In this document: positions 58,143 to 64,000 of the stretch, in pieces | Numbering within the stretch: the first letter of the stretch is position 1 | Layout: every line of letters begins with the position of its first letter | DNA from: Verrucomicrobiota bacterium | GTDB taxonomy: Bacteria > Verrucomicrobiota > Verrucomicrobiia > Opitutales > Opitutaceae | Reading direction: 5' to 3' | DNA length: 64,000 bases | Assembly (NCBI GenBank): GCA_023432225.1 | Contig: JAEYUW010000002.1 | Location: 1 to 64,000, forward strand | The notes under the pieces: model-generated | What the model saw: only the letters and a program-made list of their open reading frames with translations | What the model was told of the DNA's origin: nothing | The model's database searches: none | Position numbers and translations under genes: made by a program

Positions 58143-59147
58143 GTGCTCGCTTCCGTCCATTTCAAGAATTTCAAGGCGCTGCGCTCGGCGGCGGTGAAGA
58201 TCGAGCCGTTCAACCTCGTCATCGGCCCCAACGGCTCCGGCAAAACCAGCCTCATTCAGGCGCTGCTGCGGCTGCGCACGCTCGCGGCGTTGCCCGCGGC
58301 ACATACGCACGAGACCAAGCTCATTCGCCGCGGCGGACCTGAGATCGAGTTTCGCTTTCGTCCGCCGTTCGATCGGGTGCGCGTCGTCTGTGGTTGCACG
58401 CATGATGAGCTCGTCTGCGACACGCTTGCGGTGCTGTATGGGCCCGGCGGTCCAGATGAAAAGCTCTGGGCCGAGCTGCGCGCGCGGTTGCTCACGATCC
58501 GCGGTTTCCTTTTCGATCACTATGCGATGGCCGCGCCGGCGAAACGTGACGAGCGGCGCGAACTGGCCTCGAATGCCGGCAACATTGCCGCGGTGCTCTC
58601 CGAGTGGCACGAGCGCGCGCCGGAGGCGTTGGCGAAACTCGAAGCGGAGTTCCGCCGCATCGTGCCGGAGTTCAAGGGACTCGAGTTTCGCGAAGTGGGC
58701 GTCGAGCGCGTCGAGTTGCTGGCGCGCGTGAACGGCGAGTCGGTGCCCGCGGATTCGCTGTCGCAAGGGACGCTTTACCTGCTCGCGGTGCTGGCGCTGG
58801 CCTTTGACCCGGAACCGCCGGCGGTGGTTTGCCTGGAGGAGGCGGATCGCGGCGTGCACCCGCGGATGCTGCGCGAGATCCGCGACGCGCTTTACCGGCT
58901 GAGTTATCCGCAGGATTTCGGGGAAAAGCGCGCGCCGGTGCAGGTGATCACGACGACGCATTCGCCTTACCTGCTCGACCTGTTCAAGGAACACCCCGAG
59001 GAGGTCGTGCTCGCGAACAAACACGATCGCTCGGCGACCTTCGTGCGCTTGTCGGAACGCGACGATCTCCGCGAACTGCTCGGCGAATCGAACCTCGGCG
59101 ATCTCTGGTATAGCGGCATCCTCGGCGGCACGCCGGACGAGGCGTGA
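58143..59147 (+). CDS. AAA ATPase of the RecF/OLD-like type
   Basis: 334 residues from GTG 58143. N-terminal strand FKNFKALRSA, Walker A GPNGSGKTSLIQ near residue 28, a helical insert, ABC-type signature DSLSQGTLYLLAVLALAF near residue 205, Walker B AVVCLEEADRGVHP, and H-loop TTTHSPYLLDLF. This is the AAA_21/AAA_15 arrangement found in OLD nucleases, RloA and AriA. No fused nuclease domain; the next gene supplies a TOPRIM-like protein. The pair looks like a two-component ATPase/nuclease module; function inferred. Confidence 0.85.
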   Translation: MLASVHFKNFKALRSAAVKIEPFNLVIGPNGSGKTSLIQALLRLRTLAALPAAHTHETKLIRRGGPEIEFRFRPPFDRVRVVCGCTHDELVCDTLAVLYGPGGPDEKLWAELRARLLTIRGFLFDHYAMAAPAKRDERRELASNAGNIAAVLSEWHERAPEALAKLEAEFRRIVPEFKGLEFREVGVERVELLARVNGESVPADSLSQGTLYLLAVLALAFDPEPPAVVCLEEADRGVHPRMLREIRDALYRLSYPQDFGEKRAPVQVITTTHSPYLLDLFKEHPEEVVLANKHDRSATFVRLSERDDLRELLGESNLGDLWYSGILGGTPDEA

Positions 59148-59161
59148 AGCAGCGGATGAGC

Positions 59162-59380
59162 ACCACGAAAGACACGAAACACACGAAAGGGGATCGATCT
59201 CCGGAAATGCAGTGCCCGCGAATTTCGCGAATCCTCGCGAATCCAGATTTCGGCTTTGCACAGTCTCTCAACCGCGCCGATTCGAGTCCATTCGCGGGCA
59301 GGTTCGTGGTTGGGAAAGCGGAGTCTCGGTCGAGCTTTCGAGCGTTCACCCCTTTTCGTGTGTTTTGTGTCTTTCGTGGT
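59162..59380. repeat. Large quasi-periodic inverted pair between ATPase and TOPRIM genes
   Basis: 30-base arms (accacgaaagacacgaaaca... and ...tgtgtctttcgtggt) match at about 28 positions when inverted. The ~160-base interior carries a nested cgcgaatttcgcgaatcc repeat and little else. Occupies the 250-base gap between the two genes. Confidence 0.85.
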
Positions 59381-59397
59381 TTCTCTCCTCCGGCCGC

Positions 59398-60042
59398 ATG
59401 AAACTCGCGATTCTCAGCGAGTCGCCCGCGGACGAGGCGGCGTTGAAGGTGCTCGTCGGCTACGTGCTCGGCCGGGATTTTTCCGTGATTAGTCCGTCGC
59501 TGCGCGCGCGGGGCTGGCCTTCCGTGGAACAGGTGCTGCCACCGATCTTGCGCCACCTGCATTTCAACACCGATGCACACGGGCTCGTGGTCGTGTGCGA
59601 CTCCGATGACTCGCCGGTGCACACGGCCGAACACGAGGTGCCGGGCTATTACCATCCGCTGTGTCGCGTCTGCCGGTTGCGGTCGGTCTTCCGTCGCACG
59701 ATGAAGAATCTACCTCCGGCGCGCGGCCGGCGCGCACCACTCCGAGCGATTGGCGTCGCCGTGCCGGCGATCGAGGCGTGGCTGCTGTGTGGTCGTGAGA
59801 ACGAGGTGACCGAGGCTGCGTGGATGGCGGGGCAGGCGAGCGGCGTGCTGCCTTACACACGCCGCGACCTGAAAGCGCGCGTTTACGGCACCACGCGACC
59901 GTCGTTGCCGTGGGAGATCGAGCGCGCCCTCGCGGAAGTAGCGCGTCATCGCGGCGACGTGCGTCGGCTGGAGAACGATTTTCCCCATGGCTTCGGGGCG
60001 CTCGCGCGAGACCTACGCGCGTGGCTGGCTCCCGCCTCTTAA
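59398..60042 (+). CDS. TOPRIM-like protein (DUF4276-type), partner of the AAA ATPase
   Basis: 214 residues. N-terminal strand and acidic motif LAILSESPADEAALKVL (Glu/Asp), then GLVVVCDSDDSPVH with a D-x-D as in TOPRIM folds, and basic C-terminal helices. A short CRVCRL cysteine pair lies near residue 88. This layout is typical of the small TOPRIM/DUF4276 proteins that accompany OLD-like ATPases. ATG 59398 is used; the frame upstream passes through the repeat. Possibly a nuclease activated by the ATPase; identification of the family is tentative. Confidence 0.68.
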   Translation: MKLAILSESPADEAALKVLVGYVLGRDFSVISPSLRARGWPSVEQVLPPILRHLHFNTDAHGLVVVCDSDDSPVHTAEHEVPGYYHPLCRVCRLRSVFRRTMKNLPPARGRRAPLRAIGVAVPAIEAWLLCGRENEVTEAAWMAGQASGVLPYTRRDLKARVYGTTRPSLPWEIERALAEVARHRGDVRRLENDFPHGFGALARDLRAWLAPAS

Positions 60043-60491
60043 GGGCGGTGGCGGTGGCGTTGCATCCACCCGCTGAGCAGAAGGACGATACCGGTCAACA
60101 CCACCCACGACACGGCGACGTGCCACCATGGCGAGACGCGGGTGACGCCTTCGAGCGGAGTTTCGCCGCCGGTGAAAATGATCATGCCCACCTCGGCCGC
60201 GCCCATCACGATCCGCCCTCGCAGGTTGACGTCGGGTTGACAGGCGAACCCATGAGAAAACGAACCGATCAATAACGCGAACACACCGGGAGCAGGCAAC
60301 GCCAGCCACACGGAAGTCCGCCGTTCCTGACGAGCCTGATCAAAGGCAGTAGCCACCGCGCCGAGCGAGAGCGCGAGCAGCGCGGCGAAAATCCAGTAGA
60401 CGAAGAAACTCAGGAAAAATCCGCCCGCGAGGCTCACGGCAAACCATTGCAGCGGATGCGGGCGTGGTGCGCGATCGGGGCAGGTCGCCAT
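60039..60491 (-). CDS. Small integral membrane protein
   Basis: 150 residues from ATG 60491 with four hydrophobic segments (LQWFAVSLAGGFFLSFFVYWIFAALLALSLG, LALPAPGVFALLIGSF, VMGAAEVGMIIFTGG, VAVSWVVLTGIVLLLSGW). Convergent with the TOPRIM gene; their stop codons overlap in TTAA. No family recognised. The upstream frame to 60650 would overlap the next gene and is not used. Confidence 0.6.
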   Translation of the reverse strand: MATCPDRAPRPHPLQWFAVSLAGGFFLSFFVYWIFAALLALSLGAVATAFDQARQERRTSVWLALPAPGVFALLIGSFSHGFACQPDVNLRGRIVMGAAEVGMIIFTGGETPLEGVTRVSPWWHVAVSWVVLTGIVLLLSGWMQRHRHRP

Positions 60492-60640
60492 GGAAGACGG
60501 CAGTGTGGAAAGTGCGGGGCTTCGCGCAAGCCTCCGAGTCTCATCGGCGCTCTTCGGCCATGGTTCACCTCGCGGACCATCCCGGCGAGCGCAGGCTTGC
60601 GGCGGACCCGGGCAACCGCTCAGCTCTGGCGTCCCCCAGA

Positions 60641-63600
60641 ATGAAATCACCCCGTGTTTCGCTTGCGGCGCTGGTCACCGCCCAAGCTTTTGTTACCTTC
60701 ATCGACTGCGCGGCGAAGTTCGTGCTGATCGCGCTGGCGCAGCAGCTGGCACCTTCGATCGGTTGGGACCCGCAGGTGGTCGTCCTTCTCGTGGGTCTCC
60801 TGCTCGTGGTGCCCTACATCGCGTTCGCGCCGGTGTGCGGGTGGCTTTCTGACCGGTTTGCCAAGCGAGCCGTGATCGACGCGGCGTTGGTTTTCCAGAT
60901 TGTGGCGATCGCCCTGCTGGTGGCCGCGGCCTGGTCGCAGTCGTTCGGGGGCGTGCTGGTTGGCTTTTTCCTCCTGTCGGTGCAGACCGCGATGATCGCG
61001 CCGGCGAAACGTGGCATCCTGCTGGAATACGTGGCGCCGGAAAAGCTCTCGCGCTACGTCGGCTATCTCGAAGGCGCCAACGTCGCTGCGCTCGCCGCGG
61101 GGGCGTGGGCGGGCGGTTACCTGTTCTCGCGCGCCTTGGTCGCGGGCAACACTCCGTGGTCGGCGGTGTCGAGCGTGTCGCTCATGCTCGGCGGCCTGGC
61201 GGTGCTGGCGTGGCTGCTGTGGCGTTTCGCGGCGACGACGCCCGCGCAGTCGACCGAGGCGTTTAGCGCGCCGGTGGTCGTGCGACATCTCAAGGATCTC
61301 GCCGAAGTCTGGGGCGACAAACCCGCGGGGCGCTCCGCGCTCGGCATCGGTTTCGCGGCCGCCGTGGGCACTTACGTCATGCTGGCGTTGGGACAAGTCG
61401 TGCGCGAACAGCCCGAGGGCGGACTGACCTTCGCTTTGCCGGGGGCGATGCTGCTGCTCGCGGGCCTCGGTGGATTCATCGGCACCGTTTCGGCCGGATT
61501 GTTTTCGCGGCGCGGGGTGGAGATGGGCCTGGCGTCCATCAGTGGCTTGCTGATGTGCGGCTGCCTCGCCTCGCTGAGCATTGCGCCGCCGCCGCCCTCG
61601 TTTGCCCCGCTCGCCTTGCTGAAGAGTCCGTTCGCCGTTCTGCTGATCGGCACGGGCTTTTCGCTCGGGCTCGCGCTCGTCCCGCTTTACGCCTACGTGC
61701 AACAGCGCGCCAGCGATGCGCGGCGCGGCCGGGTGCTGGCGACCGTCGGTGCCGTGGCGGGGCTCGCGGTGATGCTGGCCGCTGGACTTTACGCGGTATT
61801 CGGTGCGGCCGGCCGGCTGGCGGTGGGAACGGGCGCCCAGTTCTTCGCGCTGGCCGTGGTCGCGGCGGCGATGACCGTCTACGCCATCTACCATCTGCCG
61901 CATCAGACCGTGTGCACGGTGATGCGGTTCTTCGGACCGTTCTTCTATCGCGTGAAGGCGCGGGGACGGGAAAACATTCCCGCGAGCGGCGCGCTGATCG
62001 TTTGCAACCACCTCAGCTACGTCGATGCGGTGGTGCTGCAGATCGCCTCGCCGCGCCCTATCCGTTTCGTCGCGTTCGCCGGACTGGCGAAGGGGCGCGT
62101 GCTCCGCTACCTGTTTCGCGCCGCGGGCGTCATTCCGGTCGCTCGCGACAAGCCGATGAAGGGCATCCGGCTCGCCGTCGATGCGATCAAGGACGGCGAA
62201 CTCGTCTGCGTGTTTCCCGAGGGCGCCATCTCGCGCACCGGCCAGCTGATGCTGCTCAAGCGCGGCTTCGAGAGCATCGCGCGCCAAGCACACGCGCCGG
62301 TGGTGCCTGCCGTGATCGATGGCTTGTGGGGCTCGGTGTTTTCGTTCGCCGGCAACAAATACCTCTGGAAATCACCGCGTTTGATGCCGACGCACGTCTG
62401 CGTGCTGTTCGGCCAGACCATCCCGCCGGCGGAGATCAGCGTCGGCACGGCGCGACGCGCGCTGCTCGATCTGGGCGAGGAAGCATTTCAGGAGCGTCCG
62501 TCCCTCAAACGCCACGTCGCGCGCGAGTGCGTGCGGGCGTTGGCGAAGCGTCCTCGCCACATCGAGCTGATCGACCGCACGGCGGAGCGGCGGCCGGTGA
62601 CGGCGGCGCAGCTGCTCGCGGTCGCGGCGGCGATGTCGCGTTACATCCGCAAGAATGTCCCGGAGCAGCGCGTCGGCATCGTGTTGCCGCCGGGCGCTGG
62701 TGCGCACATCGCGAATCTCGCCGTGGCTTGCGCGGGCAAGACGCCGGTCAACCTGAACTTCACCGTCGGCCGTGCCGCGGTCGAAGCGGCGTTACGCATC
62801 GGCGAAATCAAGACGGTGATCAGCGCGGACGCCATGCGCGCGAAGATCCCGAATTTTCCGTTTCCCGAGAAGACGCTGGATTTCAAGCAGACCGTCGAGG
62901 CGATGGGCGGCAAGAAGGCGATCCTGCCGTGGTTGCTCGCCGCGCACCTGCTGCCGAACCAGTGGATCGCGGACCTGCTCGGGCTGCCGCGCACGGGTGA
63001 CAACGACGAGGCAGGCTTGCTGTTCACCAGCGGCAGCGCCGGCGAGCCGAAGGGCGTCGTGCTCACGCACCGCAACATCCTCTCGAATTGCGCGCAGATT
63101 TCGTCGCTCTCGATTCTGCCGGACAGCGCGATCATCGTCGGCTGCCTGCCGGTGTTCCACTCGTTTGGTTTCACGGTCACGGTGTGGTATCCGATCCTGC
63201 GCGGCTGCCGCGTCGTGACGCTGCCGAGTCCGCTCGACACGCGAAAGATCGTCGAGGCCATCCATCAGGAGAAGGCGACGGTCATGGTCGGTGCGCCGAC
63301 ATTCGTGCGGCCGTTCCTCAAGAAGGCGACGAAGGAGGAGCTCGCTTCGCTCGATCTCGTCGTCACGGGCGCGGAGAAGTTGCCGATGGATCTTTACGAC
63401 GCGTTCCTCGAGCAGTTCGGCATCGAGATTCTGCAAGGCTACGGGCTGACCGAGACCACGCCGGTCGCCAGCGTGAACCAACACCATCCGCCGGTGACCA
63501 CCTCGACCGCCGAGCATCAGGATGGCAAACGCGCGGGCTCGGTCGGTCGGTTGATGCCGGGGATGACGGCACGCATTGTCGATCCCGATAACGGGGCGGA

Positions 63601-64000
63601 GTTGCCGGTGGAATCGACGGGCATGCTTTGGCTGAAAGGAGCCAATGTTTTCCCGGGTTACCTCAAAGATCCCGAGAAAACCGCGTCCGCGATCAAGCCG
63701 GGCGGTTGGTTCGTCACCGGCGACCTCGGCCGCATGGACGAGGACGGCTTTCTCTACATTGAGGGGCGGCTGTCGCGGTTTTCGAAGATCGGCGGCGAAA
63801 TGGTGCCGCACGGCACCATCGAAGCGCGCGTCGCGGAACTCTTCGGCTGGGACCAAAACGAAGGCCCGACGGCGGTCATCACCGGTGTGCCCGACCCCGT
63901 GAAAGGCGAGGCGCTCGTGTTGCTCACGACGCAGGAGGTCGGCGCGGAGCAGGTGCGCGCGAAGTTGCTCGAGGCCGGTCTGCCCAATCTCTGGGTGCCG
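60641..64000 (+). CDS. aas: LplT-Aas type fusion: MFS transporter, acyltransferase, acyl-ACP/CoA ligase (partial)
   Basis: At least 1120 residues, cut by the window end. Residues 1-410: MFS domain with about 12 TM segments (TAQAFVTFIDCAAKFVLIAL, AYVQQRASDARRGRVLATV), LplT-like lysophospholipid flippase. 420-640: PlsC-type acyltransferase with NHLSYVD (HxxxxD) and VFPEGAISRTG. From ~650: AMP-binding ligase with LLFTSGSAGEPKGVVLTHRN, GYGLTETTP and GDLGRMDEDGFLYIEG. Together they would import lysophospholipid, activate a fatty acid and re-acylate it at the inner membrane. ATG at 60641. Confidence 0.92.
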   Translation, partial: MKSPRVSLAALVTAQAFVTFIDCAAKFVLIALAQQLAPSIGWDPQVVVLLVGLLLVVPYIAFAPVCGWLSDRFAKRAVIDAALVFQIVAIALLVAAAWSQSFGGVLVGFFLLSVQTAMIAPAKRGILLEYVAPEKLSRYVGYLEGANVAALAAGAWAGGYLFSRALVAGNTPWSAVSSVSLMLGGLAVLAWLLWRFAATTPAQSTEAFSAPVVVRHLKDLAEVWGDKPAGRSALGIGFAAAVGTYVMLALGQVVREQPEGGLTFALPGAMLLLAGLGGFIGTVSAGLFSRRGVEMGLASISGLLMCGCLASLSIAPPPPSFAPLALLKSPFAVLLIGTGFSLGLALVPLYAYVQQRASDARRGRVLATVGAVAGLAVMLAAGLYAVFGAAGRLAVGTGAQFFALAVVAAAMTVYAIYHLPHQTVCTVMRFFGPFFYRVKARGRENIPASGALIVCNHLSYVDAVVLQIASPRPIRFVAFAGLAKGRVLRYLFRAAGVIPVARDKPMKGIRLAVDAIKDGELVCVFPEGAISRTGQLMLLKRGFESIARQAHAPVVPAVIDGLWGSVFSFAGNKYLWKSPRLMPTHVCVLFGQTIPPAEISVGTARRALLDLGEEAFQERPSLKRHVARECVRALAKRPRHIELIDRTAERRPVTAAQLLAVAAAMSRYIRKNVPEQRVGIVLPPGAGAHIANLAVACAGKTPVNLNFTVGRAAVEAALRIGEIKTVISADAMRAKIPNFPFPEKTLDFKQTVEAMGGKKAILPWLLAAHLLPNQWIADLLGLPRTGDNDEAGLLFTSGSAGEPKGVVLTHRNILSNCAQISSLSILPDSAIIVGCLPVFHSFGFTVTVWYPILRGCRVVTLPSPLDTRKIVEAIHQEKATVMVGAPTFVRPFLKKATKEELASLDLVVTGAEKLPMDLYDAFLEQFGIEILQGYGLTETTPVASVNQHHPPVTTSTAEHQDGKRAGSVGRLMPGMTARIVDPDNGAELPVESTGMLWLKGANVFPGYLKDPEKTASAIKPGGWFVTGDLGRMDEDGFLYIEGRLSRFSKIGGEMVPHGTIEARVAELFGWDQNEGPTAVITGVPDPVKGEALVLLTTQEVGAEQVRAKLLEAGLPNLWVP

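Noticed and set aside
60647..62293. A 548-codon minus-strand open frame
   Set aside because: Antisense to the MFS/acyltransferase fusion, which has clear motifs over the full stretch.

Overview
The window is GC-rich, densely coded chromosomal DNA from a Gram-negative bacterium. The gene set points to Verrucomicrobiota, most likely family Opitutaceae: LPS export genes (kdsC, lptC, lptA, lptB) sit next to an HPr kinase gene, glutamine synthetase is type III, and there are fused E1 alpha/beta dehydrogenase, CHASE2 cyclase, DUF3857 and FecR proteins. Few genes have strong Shine-Dalgarno sites. I saw no phage, integrase, transposase, CRISPR array or tRNA. The only stable RNA I can support is the small SRP RNA.

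Layout. 0-4 kb (minus): kdsC-lptC-lptA-lptB-hprK. 4-6 kb: a CLC-CBS chloride transporter. 6-8.4 kb: small genes and one broken reading frame. 8.5-15.1 kb (minus): fused E1 dehydrogenase, UPF0173 hydrolase, aldo/keto reductase, and a MarR / ring-cleaving dioxygenase / carboxylesterase set that looks like a quinone-stress operon with two matching palindromic operators. 15.3-18.2 kb: rpiB, a lipoprotein, a HAD phosphatase, a DMT permease. 18.4-24 kb (minus): sucA-sucB-lpdA, the 2-oxoglutarate dehydrogenase complex. 24.2-28.6 kb: a small protein, SUI1/YciH, metF, rlmN, an LptF/LptG permease. 28.7-30.2 kb: ECF sigma factor, small membrane protein, CpxP-like protein. 30.3-32.4 kb: SRP RNA, dnaX (with an A9 slippage site opening a 508-residue product), small membrane protein. 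32.7-35 kb: type III glutamine synthetase behind a sigma54-like promoter. 35.2-40.6 kb: O-antigen ligase/TPR protein, FecR protein, CHASE2 cyclase. 40.5-46.6 kb: a minus-strand operon ending in a VIT/VWA surface protein and a rhombosortase, behind a sigma54-like promoter and divergent from a sigma54 activator. 46.9-51.4 kb: two DUF3857 proteins and a DUF2007 protein. 51.6-53.7 kb: an EF-G paralogue. 54-58 kb: polyamine ABC transporter (potC-potD-potB-potA). 58.1-60 kb: AAA ATPase plus TOPRIM-like protein. 60-64 kb: a membrane protein and an MFS/acyltransferase/AMP-ligase (LplT-Aas) fusion that runs off the end.

Most distinctive. (1) The sigma54-controlled rhombosortase/VIT-VWA operon is a self-contained surface-protein processing unit with three uncharacterised exported or membrane partners. 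(2) Non-coding gaps are filled by two classes of short repeat: composite paired hairpins whose outer ends read GTAG-S-G...C-S-CTAC or GGTGGAG...CTCCACC, and 8-12 bp quasi-periodic words in inverted pairs. Several copies lie in frame inside conserved genes (lpdA, the E1 fusion, sucB, rhombosortase, the dnaX extension). (3) dnaX carries an A9 run followed by an open -1 frame. (4) The ATPase/TOPRIM pair resembles the two-gene layout of defence systems such as PARIS.
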